A stretch of 64,000 bases of DNA from Daphnia pulex. Its lineage: Eukaryota > Arthropoda > Branchiopoda > Diplostraca > Daphniidae. Every line of letters begins with the position of its first letter. The stretch's first letter is position 1. Positions 12,511-24,012 of this stretch are shown one piece after another. The stretch covers positions 7,028,501-7,092,500 of the forward strand of contig NC_060028.1 in the NCBI RefSeq assembly GCF_021134715.1. The letters are read 5' to 3'. A model generated the notes under the pieces. The model was given only the letters and a program-made list of their open reading frames with translations, searched no databases and was not told where the DNA came from. A program made the translations under genes and the position numbers.

Positions 12511-12705
12511 GGAAAGACGGACTTAAAATAAAAACACTAAGGTTTTTTTGGCACCTTCTCTTGTTTTTTTTGTTGACGTGCCCGCAATACCAATAACTCC
12601 CGAGAGCCTTTTTTCGAAAAATTTTTGCCCGCCACCGGATTCGAACTCGGAACATGCTTGCTCAACATGTACTCCCACCTGAGTACTATAACCACTACAC
12701 CATAT
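12511..12705 (-). mobile_element. tRNA-derived SINE fragment, middle copy
   Basis: It carries the A box TGGTGTAGTGG (complement of 12692-12702) and B box GTTCGAATCC (complement of 12637-12646). The stretch 12512-12598 repeats the head of the left copy (12364-12455), including the words CACCTTCTCTTG and GTTGACGTGCCCGCAATACC. The tRNA-like head is therefore present twice in tandem, suggesting insertion of one SINE into or beside another. Confidence 0.7.
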
Positions 12706-13111
12706 AAGATACAAACATTTTCGAATATGTTGTATGTAAACCATCAGTATCGAAAAGAGACAATACAGCTCACAAATTTGGCAACTCACGTTTAGACAGT
12801 TGTCTTATACAGAGGAAATGGCAACAATGACGGCAACAAAAGAATTGGCACCCTTTGGCTCTTTTGAGCCTTATAAAAGACATGATTTGCATAAATGGCT
12901 CTTATTACACCATTATGAACGACCTGACAGCTACATTTTCGCGGTCGCAATACGCGTCCAAGAAATTAACGCACGGGAGAGATATTTTATCGAGTTGGAC
13001 AGTTTTCAAAGTGTGTGAGTTAGTTACGAATATTAGTTTACGAGGTAATATGGCTCTACGTTTCGCCATGAATTATCCTTATGTGTGTCTGTTATTATGT
13101 CTGTCCTTATA

Positions 13112-13572
13112 GGCACGTCAACAAAAAAAAACAAGAGAAGGTGCAAAAAAAAAACAAGAGAAGGTGCAAAAAAAAAACATTTTTTTCTTTTTATGTATTT
13201 GAAGTCCGTCTCTCCACAACTTCCATGGCGTAGTGGTTATAGTTCTCGGTTGGTAGAACATATTAATCAAGCATGTTCCGAGTTCGAGTCCGGTGGCGGA
13301 CAAAAATTTTTCGAAAAAAAGGCTCTCAGGTACCGAGAAATAAAATAGGGGTGATCCCTCAAGGGACGAGGGGTGGGCTCAGGGGTGCGCAAAGGGGCGG
13401 CCAAGGACGCTACGGAAGCCCGGTAAACCAAAAACTTTAAAGTCGATTTACTCAGGGATGCGTTCATTTGCACAAACTTTCCCATATACCATTCGAATCG
13501 GCTTAACGAGCTCTATCGAATGGCGTTAAGTTTGATTAGATTGGTGATTCCTTGCCACTCTAGGCCACTGCC
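13112..13572 (+). mobile_element. tRNA-derived SINE, right copy (plus orientation)
   Basis: The A box TGGCGTAGTGG is at 13226-13236 and the B box GTTCGAGTCC at 13282-13291; both match the pol III consensus. A duplicated ACAAGAGAAGGTGC plus A-run unit precedes the tRNA part (13131-13182). The body downstream ends near GGCCACTGCC at 13572, the mirror of 12010 in the left copy. With that copy it forms an inverted repeat of about 430-460 bp arms around a 670-bp centre. Confidence 0.75.
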
Positions 13573-16500
13573 GGCGCAAAGGTAATAAAATAGGGTGCTG
13601 CGGGTTTTTTCAAAGCTATGATTCAGATAAATCTGGCTATCCCCCCACTCTAAGTGAAAAGAGCCAAACTTTTTGTCAATCTGAACAATCCACATGCATG
13701 CATTATGGACTCCACTTGTGCACGTACTCTTAATCCAGACTCTGGTTTGCGCAAAGGTAATACAAATTTGAAACAATTTATGTTAACAAAAGTAAATTTA
13801 TTATTTTTTACATGCAGGGCTTATAAGGTCATTTTAAGCAGGCAGTCCAGACCTTCGCTTGGCATGCTAGATACACTAAAAATAGAGGGAATAATTATCT
13901 ATATAATAATCTCATTGAATGTATTCATCAACTTGTACTAATTAATTCCAAGTAAGAAATTTTCTGATTTCTATTTTGTCAAAAACGAACGTTATCTTTT
14001 GCTACATCAAAGACTCCTTTAACTGCTACCAAAAGTTTTAATCACTGCTTTATTTATTATCTGTTGTTTTTACTTTTCATTGTTGATATGGTATTGAAAA
14101 CAATTTCAATTTTGTTTTTTATGACCTTTTATGCATCGAACTCGTTTATTTTATGGGTGACCTGTTATGGCTTTTAGAGAAAAGCTGGTCGGCCGTCAAT
14201 CCCAGTTCTTTCTCGCCCAAGATCGAGGATGGCATCGACACCATCCTGGACCTTCGTCGTGGTCGAGTCAGAGGACTCCTTCTCCCTCTTTTGCCGACGA
14301 CGTCTGGCGTTTTTGGAAAACGTCGACGATCCCGATACCTTCGTTGACGTCACCACGATTCACCCCGGTAACATCGTAGAGTCTTCTTCATTGGCTGGTG
14401 TTGATCTTCTTGCTGCATCGTACAAACTTACCAAAAAAATGAAGAGCGGGCTTTCCCAACTCTAAATGTAAACAATACAGTCTGCTTGCCAGCAGCATGA
14501 GACAACTCTACCCAATGGCTTTCGTGCTGGATTCTTCATCGGTTACGGTACAGGCATTGGGAAAGGACGTATGATTGCATATATCATCTTCGAGAACCGC
14601 AAAACAGGAAAAGGGCCATCTACGTATAGATACGTACGGATCTACGAATCAGCCTCCTACGTTTTTTTTTCCAAATTCATAAGTTATATTTAAGTTATTA
14701 CGTAGTGTTTACAATTAATTTTATATTGAATACCGAGAAAAGTGTTCCCTAGATGTTCCAAGCGCTCTTAACAAGGACGAAATACTTTTATCTTCGGTGA
14801 GAATGAGCGCTTCTAGCAGTAGGTTCTGCTGTGAAAATAGTAATTGATAATTTTTTTGCAATTCTTCTAGTCCTTAAATCAGCTCCGAAGCTAGAACGAG
14901 GCCAAGTTTCATCCTCCTTGACGGACGGTCTTCTCTTTTTCACGCTTTCCATTTAGTTCCAGATTTAGTTTCTAAAGATGGTAGTCTGCATCATTTTTAA
15001 TACTCATTAAATTGTTAAATAAACCTAAGAACCTTGTACCCTAGTTGCTTCCCATAACCAGTCGTCAGTTTGCTTATCATATGAATTCAATTGTTAATAA
15101 TTAAGTAATTTTTTGTCTTTCTAATTTTTCTTTCTTCTTCATCGATAGAACGTTGTGCCTATTGTAACATATTTAATCATATGATTACTATCCTTACATA
15201 TTTTTCGTATAAATTTACAGTTGATCGTTTACATTGCGAAAAAAATTAATCTCTGAGGCGAAGCAGTAGTACCGAAGTCGAAGACGGTATCGCGCATCGC
15301 GCTGTGACATTGACTGCTGCGTTGCCAAATATCTGGTGAATGAAAAGGCAACCCCGAAGAGCCCTATTGGCATGGTATATGGGATGGGATATTGGGGGTT
15401 TTTTTTCGTTGAGCAGTCAAGTAAGGGAAGAATAGAGTGGGGGAAAAGAGATTGAACCCTGTTTTTTCACTCTCTTTGTCTTTCTATTCGTACCCCCGGT
15501 ACCAGATGCTTACGGAAAAAACCAAAACATGCCAATACTTTGGGTTTGTGGCTGCACCAAACGTGGGAAAGTGACCATCCAAGATGGCAACCTCAAACCA
15601 CTCTAGTATACCCAATCCAAAAGTCGGCTCTTCCATTTTGGTGGTGACGAACCCACCCTCCAACCCTCGTCACTCACCCAACTTTGAAGTTGAGTGGGTG
15701 GCAGACGAGACTAGGGTTGGGTTTGGGTTCGTCACCAGTACCTACTTTTGGATTTGGTATACCAGAAGCATAACGCCCGTAACAAGGACGTTGCCATGCG
15801 TCACGCTTGGCACCCTTTGGTGTTGTATCAAAGCGCAATAGCCGCTTCGGACCGAACCCTACTCACCCGATAAAGTAACGAAAAACATCCATATAGGAAG
15901 TTCATCTCCAATTTGTTGAAGATCATAAGCTTTTGAAGACAAAAGAAGTAAAATGAGATCCATGGTATAGGAATATGTTACGCGTACTTCTCACAGCCAT
16001 CGACTGCCAGTATGGGACGAAAACTGGAATCGTTAAAAATCGGCAATTCTGGGCAGGTGTGTAGCGGAGTAGTCTACTCTAAAAATGAACTCTTCTGGGA
16101 CTACCCCCTTTGAAGCCTTATTAAATGTAAGTGTTGAAATATTTTTTCAACTTAGAAAAATTTTTATCTTACTCAGAATTATTTTTTGCAAAGTTCATGT
16201 TATTAATTTTAAGTATAAATGCCAAAACATTTCTTTTATAAAGAAGGGACACGAAATCGACATCGCCAAGAAAAAAAGGGGTACATTTCCCTGTTTTTTA
16301 GGCGCACGGTGCCTGAGGCCCGACAGCCCCAAAATCCCGAACTTTGCACGCGCCAAAATAAACAAGGAAATCCACCGCTTGCATCCAATATAGAGTTGGA
16401 CCATTTCGTCCAAGAAAAAAAAGCTTTCAACTTTTCAATTCTCTGTAAATATCAATATTTTGTTATCGTTTTTACATATTTCGAAGTTTTTATACATATT

Positions 16501-18123
16501 TCGAAGTTTTATACAGTTTTCAAAGTTTTTCTTTGTTCCCTATATGGACAAAATTTTGTTTTTCCCCGTGATTTTATCTGAAAAGAAGGTTAATACTTCA
16601 AATTTTTTAGTGAAGAGGATATTATAATCTATCAATTTCATTAAGTGGGATCATTTTTAGTTAAAAGTAACCTCTATAATAATTTAAAAAGCTAGCATTA
16701 TGGTGGGAAATTCGTATGATAACACACTTGAGACCTTATGTTCGGAGATGGTCGGCTACTTGTGTTCAAACGAAATTATTAATTTTCCAGTAATTTAAAG
16801 CTAAAATATAAAGCATTGTTTTGGCATATCGGTCATTGTTCATTTGTTAAGATTAGGGTCACAATCAGCGATAGACAAAAACGTTTTTTTCGAGCCGCGT
16901 GACATTCATTAAGTCGGCCATTAGGCTAGTATTACGTTTCCCCTCGTCAAGTAGCCTTCGGCTACTTGGTCATAGGTTAAAGTAAAGGAGGTCCAAAGAA
17001 ATCCGTTAACGGATCAGCGTCCGATTCTTTGAAGAGACTTTGAATTGTCCGTGAACGTATCTGTCTATGACCGATCTTAAAAGCTGACAAGCAACGAGCA
17101 TAAAGGGGGTTTGAATGGCCAGACCGGACATAGATCGGTTTTTCCCCGCTAGAGGATTGTGTTTTGGAACCACGAGATCGGAGCATAGTCTGTTCTCTGT
17201 CGAAGCAGAGCTATAGAATACTCGTAGCACCACTATATGGCAAGCCCTTCCATCAATTTTTTTTCTCTGGAAGTGAAGCCTGCTTCCCGGCCCTGCTCCT
17301 TAGCTATAAGCGCCATGGCGGGTGTGTTGGGAAGTGGGGAATAGAAGGGTGGTGTGGAATGGAGGGAAAAGTGGAGGAATGGCAAGGAGCGAAATCGATA
17401 TCTTAGCTCCAATTTTCACTATCGATTCACAAACTTGGATTTTGCTCCAGAGAAAATTTATGAGAAGAGTAGTTAACATGGCAGTGGTTATCGCACCGAT
17501 ACTTTTTTGAAACTTCATCGTTCGTTAGTCGGCAAAAAAAAACACCATTATCGCTATCGCAATCGGAAATACTTTTTTTGCGATATTAACAACCCTGGCC
17601 ATAGATAAAGACGAAGCAGGTCTATCTATGCCAGGGGTATGGAGAGATGGTTTCCAGTTTCCATGCTAAATTTCCCGTAAGGGGTCGTCCGCTCATTTTA
17701 CTAAATGGCCCCTTTGAATGTCCATATGTCACAACAGCCTAGATGGCGTTGATTCAATGAGGCCACCGTATCATGTCCATACAAATGTCGCTAGTAAAAA
17801 AAGTAGCTTCCCGTCGAATCCCCTTAGTGGAGTGCTGGAGTCAAGATAATTTTTAATTGCATCACGAAATTTTTTTCGTGAACTTTGTTATTTATGTTAA
17901 TCTATGTTTGTAGTAAAAACCCTCCTTTGAAATATTAATGTGTACTATAAAAAAATTACAAACCAAAATGTAAAAATTTGAAAATGTAACGAAATAGATT
18001 GAATTTATAGAAATAAATGTTTTAAAGCTAAGAAATGTTTCTTGTCTTTTAATTAATCACCCTGCTAAGTTTGAATGTGATAGTATTAACGTTGTTGTAG
18101 TAATAAAAATAACTGTGAGAGAC
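13573..18123. other. Gene-free, repeat-rich stretch
   Basis: Small open frames exist (plus 14229-14465, plus 15584-15841, plus 16219-16581, minus 16977-17186), but none shows a domain, a splice chain or recognisable homology. Around 14150-14465 all frames are open for about 200 bp because the DNA there is less AT-rich; this could be a fragment of a transposon ORF. A short tandem ACATATTTCGAAGTTTT duplication lies at 16475-16510. Confidence 0.4.
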
Positions 18124-18721
18124 TATAGAGGTTTTTCCATTTGGTTCGTGTAAGTAGAGGGAAAAGTCGTGCGGCTAGTCGACTAGTGCGCACCATGGCG
18201 GGGGATAGCCGAAACTTGCTGCAGACTTTGCTTGATCCAAACGATAGTCACCGTAAGGCCATGTACTGTAACCTGTCAGGCTGTCAGCAGCAAAAGTGAA
18301 ACCTGTTTTTTTTCTTAAGTGTTTAAAATGACAAAAGGTTTTTGTTTCATATGTTCAACTTATGAAACAAAAATAGATCGCCGAAGTTTTTTCAAAGTGA
18401 AATGAGTTCTTTCTCAATTGAATTACTGTTAATGTTGCATTCTGGCACTTTGAAAAAACTTCGGCGATCTATTTTTGTTTCATAAGTTGAACATATGAAA
18501 CAAAAACCTTTTGTCATTTTAAACACTTAAGAAAAAAAACAGGTTTCACTTTTGCTGCTGACAGCCTGACAGGTTACAGTACATGGCCTTACGGTGACTA
18601 TCGTTTGGATCAAGCAAAGTCTGCAGCAAGTTTCGGCTATCCCCCGCCATGGTGCGCACTAGTCGACTAGCCGCACGACTTTTCCCTCTACTTACACGAA
18701 CCAAATGGAAAAACCTCTATA
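18124..18721. repeat. Perfect long palindrome / foldback element (276-bp arms)
   Basis: Bases 18124-18399 are the exact reverse complement of 18446-18721 by direct reading, with a 46-base non-complementary loop at 18400-18445. The arms contain AGTCGTGCGGCTAGTCGACT and GCGCACCATGGCGGGGGATA, shared with the diverged element at 1375-1665. No open frame of note is inside. A transcript would fold into one long hairpin. No target-site duplication is obvious at the ends. Confidence 0.95.
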
Positions 18722-19319
18722 CCTCAAATTTCATGAAGTCACCAAAAGGTGTTTACAAGGGGCCTTATGGCGGATAGTCCCTCTGTAAATTCCTTATATC
18801 TAGTAATGGGGTGGTCCTAAAATTATGATGTTATATGCAAAAATACTTAAGATAATAATTTACAAGAATTTAAAGTCGTTTGTTAATTTATTTAGTCGTT
18901 CTAAAGTTAGCCTATTCAGCTTTTAAATAAAGCCGATTCTGCAATAGTTTACCCAGCCGCCGCCGCATTCAAGCCGCGTTATGTTATGCGGCGGCGGGGG
19001 TACTCTATCACTCTGACGCTGCGAACGTCAGTCGAGTTTGTTGCTAGGCGACTAGTTTCGTCTGCAAGACTTCACAGCTGATGACAACTGTCATAATAAA
19101 CGCCCTTCTAGTTGGATATCTGAAAATATCGAAGCTCTGCTGTTTATCGGTAATTATCACTTTCATCTGTAGACCTATACTTCAAACTTGAATTTTCATT
19201 AATTATTCTTTCAAAACTGTTTCTATAAGTAGTCATCGTCTTCTGCTGCTTGAAAAAGTTAGATTTTTCTTGAGTTTTGCCGATTGGAACTCCTATTTTC
19301 TCTGCATCTCAGTGTTGAA
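18722..19319. promoter_or_regulatory. Presumed promoter and 5' leader of the beta-adaptin gene
   Basis: This is the interval between the palindrome and the start codon at 19320. A GC-rich patch at 18955-19075, with a repeated GCCGCCGC / GCGGCGGCGGGG pair forming a possible hairpin around 18957-18997, stands out in otherwise AT-rich DNA and is a plausible promoter region. No TATA box was recognised. Confidence 0.35.
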
Positions 19320-22300
19320 ATGACGGACTCAAAATATTTCACAACCACCAAAAAAGGTGAAATTTTCGAGTTGAAATCGGAGTTGAATAGCGAGAAGAAA
19401 GAAAAAAAGCGAGAGGCAGTAAAAAAGGTAACGATTTTTTTGGCTTTCCAGCATATTTGTAACTGTAAACCATTTTTACACTTTAGGTTATTGCATCAAT
19501 GACTGTTGGAAAAGATGTATCAGCCCTTTTTCCTGATGTTGTAAACTGCATGCAAACTGACAACTTGGAACTGAAAAAGTTGGTGTATTTGTACTTGATG
19601 AACTATGCAAAAAGTCAACCAGACATGGCAATCATGGCAGTCAACACTTTTGTCAAGGTTGGTTTGTCTAATGAAACACTACAATATCCCGGTACCTATA
19701 GTCATCAACATACATTTAATGCATAGGATTGTGAAGACCCCAACCCTCTTATTCGAGCTCTAGCAGTGCGAACAATGGGCTGCATCAGAGTGGACAAGAT
19801 TACTGAATACTTGTGTGAACCATTAAGAAAATGCTTGAAGGATGAGGATCCCTATGTCAGGAAAACTGCTGCAGTCTGTGTGGCCAAATTGCATGACATC
19901 AATGCTAGTCTGGTTGAAGACCAAGGATTCCTTGATCAGCTAAAAGGTTGAATTGCTTAAGAAAACAAATCTACCTAAAAGTTAAAAACATAATTACTTA
20001 TTTAAAAATTTCAGAACTTTTGAGTGACTCTAATCCAATGGTGGTTGCCAATGCTGTTGCAGCTTTGTCTGAAATAAATGAAGCTTCCAGTAGTGGTGTT
20101 CCACTTGTGGAAATGAATACTCAGACTATTAATAAGCTTTTGACAGCTCTTAATGAATGCACAGAATGGGGCCAAGTTTTCATCTTAGATTCTATTTCTA
20201 ACTACAGTCCTAAAGATGAACGAGAAGCCCAGAGTATCTGCGAGCGAATTACTCCTCGTTTAGCGCATGCTAATGCTGCCGTTGTTTTAAGTGCTGTAAA
20301 AGGTACGTGTCGCTCATGATTCTTTAATTTAATTTTGTTTAACCTTGTGTCGTTTTTTCAGTGTTGATGAAACTGATGGAAATGATGGCACCTGATGCAG
20401 ACTTTGTGGTTAATTTGAGCAAAAAATTGGCTCCTCCACTTGTCACACTCTTGTCGTCTGAGCCGGAAGTTCAATATGTTGCATTGCGGAACATAAACCT
20501 AATCGTTCAAAAGCGACCAGATATTCTCAAAAATGAGATGAAGGTTTTCTTTGTCAAGTACAACGACCCGATTTACGTCAAGTTGGAGAAATTGGACATC
20601 ATGATCCGTCTCGCCAATCAATCCAACATCGCACAGGTATCACGAAAAATGTTATTTTGACTATTCAGGCTATTGAAATCTAATCCAATTGTGTACTAGG
20701 TGCTGTCAGAGCTTAAGGAATACGCCACAGAAGTAGATGTCGATTTCGTTCGTAAAGCTGTGCGGGCTATCGGCCGATGTGCTATTAAAGTCGAACCATC
20801 GGCTGAGAGATGCGTTAGCACATTGCTTGATCTAATTCAAACTAAAGTGAATTATGTTGTGCAAGAGGCTATCGTCGTAATTAAAGATATTTTCCGTAAA
20901 TATCCCAACCGCTATGAGAGCATCATTTCCACCTTGTGCGAGAATCTCGACACGCTGGACGAGCCTGAAGCCCGAGGCTCTATGATTTGGATTATTGGAG
21001 AATACGCCGAACGTATTGACAATGCTGATGAGCTTCTCGAAAGCTTTCTTGAAGGGTTTCAGGTACAAACATTTTATTCTCCGCTCACGACTTTTCGATT
21101 CTAAATTTGTGGTATATTAAGGATGAGAGTACCCAAGTCCAGTTGCAGCTGCTAACCGCCATTGTCAAGTTATTCCTCAAGCGCCCTGCTGACACACAGG
21201 AATTGGTCCAGCAGGTGCTGACGCTTGCCACACAGGTAAATTATTTTCCCCTCCTCGGTTATATTTGGACGATTGACTCATCTATGTATTAACTAGGACT
21301 CGGATAACCCAGATTTACGTGATCGCGGTTTCATTTACTGGCGTCTGTTGTCAACTGATCCGGCTGCAGCACGAGAGGTGGTACTGGCAGACAAGCCACT
21401 CATTTCCGAAGAGACGGACTTATTGGAACCGTCATTACTTGATGAGCTTGTCTGTCACATTGCTTCACTGGCCTCAGTCTATCACAAACCACCTTCCGCT
21501 TTCGTCGAAGGGCGTGGTTTGGGCTCTTCTCGTCGTGCTTTGCCTACTCGCTCTGGATCACAAGATATTTTAGAGTCTAGTCCATCGCATGGAGAGCGTT
21601 CCGGAGTTATTCCTACTCAAGAGTCATTGATTGGCGATCTTCTAACGATGGACCTTGGTGGACCACCAGTAGCATCTTCAGTTCCCGCAGCTCCATTCGC
21701 TTCATCTGGGCTGGATTTGTTAAGCGGAGGCTTGGATGGATTGCTTAGCGATAGTCCATCAGTGCCACCGCAACAAGCCGCAGCAACAGCAGCACCTTCT
21801 GTTGGTCTCCTTGGAGACATTTTTGGGCTTGCACCTTCCGCATCAGCATCGTACATCGCTCCGAAGCAGGTCAGTACTGTTACTATTTGCATCGGTGATC
21901 AGACTTGTCATTTCATTCGATTTGATTTTATTTTACAGATGTGGTTGCCAGCTGCTCGCGGTAAAGGCCTAGAAATTACGGGCACTTTCTCTCGTCGCAA
22001 CGGACAGATTCAGATGGAAATGACGATGACAAATAGAGCTATGCAACCAATGATTCAGTTCGCTGTTCAACTTAACAAGAATAGTTTCGGCTTGGTTCCT
22101 GCCGCTCCACTACATGTAGTGTCACCGTTGGCACCCAACCAGTCTTATGAAGCTGTGTTGCTTCTTAATCCGACGGGCCCTGTCCAAAGAATGGAACCTC
22201 TCACCAACCTTCAAGTGGCCATCAAGAACAATATCGACGTCTTCTACTTCGCAGTTGTTATGCCGATGAACGTCTTCTTTGCCGAGGATGGACAAATGGA

Positions 22301-22616
22301 CAAACGTGTCTTTTTGTCCACATGGAAGGACATCCCTGCTGCCAATGAAGTCCAGTACACCATCAACAACGTGAATCTTAGTGCCGATGCCGTATCATCC
22401 AAAATGCAGCAGAATAATGTTTTTACTATCGCAAAGCGTAACGTTGAAGGTCAAGATATGTTGTACCAATCACTTAAATTAGTTAACGGTATCTGGATCC
22501 TTTCCGAGCTGAAGATGCAGCCCGGCAATCCGACACTTATCCTGGCAGTCAAAACTAGAGCACCAGACGTTTCTACGGGCGTCAATACTGCGTTTGATGC
22601 TATCCTTCACAGTTAA
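19320..22616 (+). CDS. AP-1-2beta: AP-1/AP-2 complex subunit beta (beta-adaptin)
   Basis: Large subunit of clathrin adaptor complexes that sort membrane cargo at the trans-Golgi and plasma membrane; many arthropods use one beta subunit for both AP-1 and AP-2. Nine exons: 19320-19427, 19487-19657, 19727-19946, 20015-20302, 20362-20636, 20700-21062, 21122-21235, 21297-21869, 21939-22616. All introns are GT-AG and phases close to 929 aa, the expected length. The HEAT-repeat trunk begins [20 protein letters not shown] and runs to about residue 585. The hinge carries a clathrin-box LLTMD at 628-632 within [13 protein letters not shown]. The C-terminal ear (about 705-929) includes [20 protein letters not shown]. 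The start is fixed by the conserved N terminus. No key region is missing. Confidence 0.97.
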
Positions 22617-24012
22617 TTGTTTTCTTCTACTATATTTTTCTCACTCTCATTATTATTGTCTTCATGAACCAGTGTAGAGAGGTTTCAATTTTGAATGTCA
22701 GTTGAGCTTAGCTTTAACTGTTTTTTCATCTTCACCCAACATTCCTTCTGTGCTTTTCTCTCCTGTACTTTCCTTCTTTTAGCTGTTAATGTTGGATGGA
22801 GCGTAATATTTCTGTTTTGTGTCTACTTGGCATATACATTGTGTTATCGAAATTATTGTTCTGCTTTGTAGTCTAGCCAGTTGATATTATGAATATGGCC
22901 GAGTTATGACTCAGTAATTATTGACTTTTTTTTATTGAGTGGGTTTTATTGATTTGTTTCAACAAGCCTGTTCTTTATCGTCGTTCTCACCTGGGGAAAA
23001 GACCAGCTCCACCCAAATGGTGGACAGGCGGCAGCTTTCACGTTACTTCGCAAGGTTCTAAAATCCGGTGAAATTTTAGCGATAATCATCATAATCATTT
23101 ACCATTCATTTCAGGTTGGAAGTTGTCCTAAAATATTTCGCAAAAAATGCTTTTTTTAATGGGAATAGTAATTTTACTTCTGACTGTCTCACGATATCAT
23201 CGTCAACTGCAAGACAAAAACATATCCTGCGCAATGGTTGAAATCAATCATGAAATTTTGTCTTTCTACCAGACCAAAACCGGATAAAGTTCAGGTAAAT
23301 TTTAGATTTTTGTAAATTATTGGTTTTCCTCGAAACTTTGAACTGAAAACGACCTAAATTTCACACGGGGATCACGGATGTGTGGTTTGATCTGAATACA
23401 GCTCAACATAACCACGGCATAGCTTCTAGCTTTACCAAGGTAAATCTCTCAGGGAAATTTTTAATTGGTTCGTAGGCCTATTGTTCATTGGTTCTGTATA
23501 CTACATGGTAAAAACGCTAGCCGATTAGTCGATTACCTTTAATTTAAGAGGGTCATTGAACGTTCCGTATTTTATTTGCGGTTTGATTTCCAAGGTTCAC
23601 TCTTCTGTGAATGTTAATCAGTTTCATGAAATAACTTTTCCCTTGATGATCGGGAAAAACAGTGATTACAACTAGGAATTAGCAAGCAAGGACGCGGCTA
23701 TAGCGGTGCTGGGTTGCTTCCTCACCCCGCCCTTGCTTAACCTACTGCTGTATTGCCATCTTTACGACCTTGGAACTAGTCGTTCTAGAACGCTTTTCCA
23801 TGAACCATGATGCACCACCCATGGGATTTTCTCCACCTTCCTCTGAAATTAGTACTGTATAAAGTTATTGCTATGTATTCCGTTTAGTGTCATTCGTTGC
23901 TGTGATGCACTGCTTGACGCGTTGTGTCCGTACGTCAGTCTCTGCGAATCCCAATAATTCTCCTGAATTGGTTGAAAACTTATTCGCAATTTTAAAAATT
24001 AAAACATATAAG
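22617..24012. other. Intergenic region, beta-adaptin 3' UTR and LRR-gene upstream
   Basis: It holds the 3' end of the adaptin transcript and no further gene. A 50-bp segment at 23407-23456 reappears inverted at 25763-25812, so the LRR gene is bracketed. An in-frame plus-strand extension from 23887 to 24012 lies upstream of the chosen LRR start. Confidence 0.5.
23407..23456. repeat. Inverted repeat arm left of the LRR gene
   Basis: The stretch from CATAACCACGGCATAGC to ACCAAGGTAAATCTCTCAGG is the imperfect reverse complement of 25763-25812, at roughly 80-90% identity by eye. Confidence 0.7.

Noticed and set aside
13224-13291. A functional tRNA gene
   Set aside because: The A and B boxes are good, but the acceptor and anticodon stems do not pair convincingly and the unit is present in several copies with a long body, so a SINE is preferred.
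14153-14465. Overlapping frames on both strands (60-78 aa)
   Set aside because: All frames are open because of local composition; no domain or splice structure was seen. Possibly a transposon fragment, but not supportable.
16195-16581. Overlapping plus and minus frames up to 120 aa
   Set aside because: No recognisable domain; the opposite-strand frames are equally open.
18124-18721. CRISPR-like or bacterial origin for the palindrome
   Set aside because: There is no spaced repeat array; it is a single eukaryotic foldback structure with a related copy in the same window.
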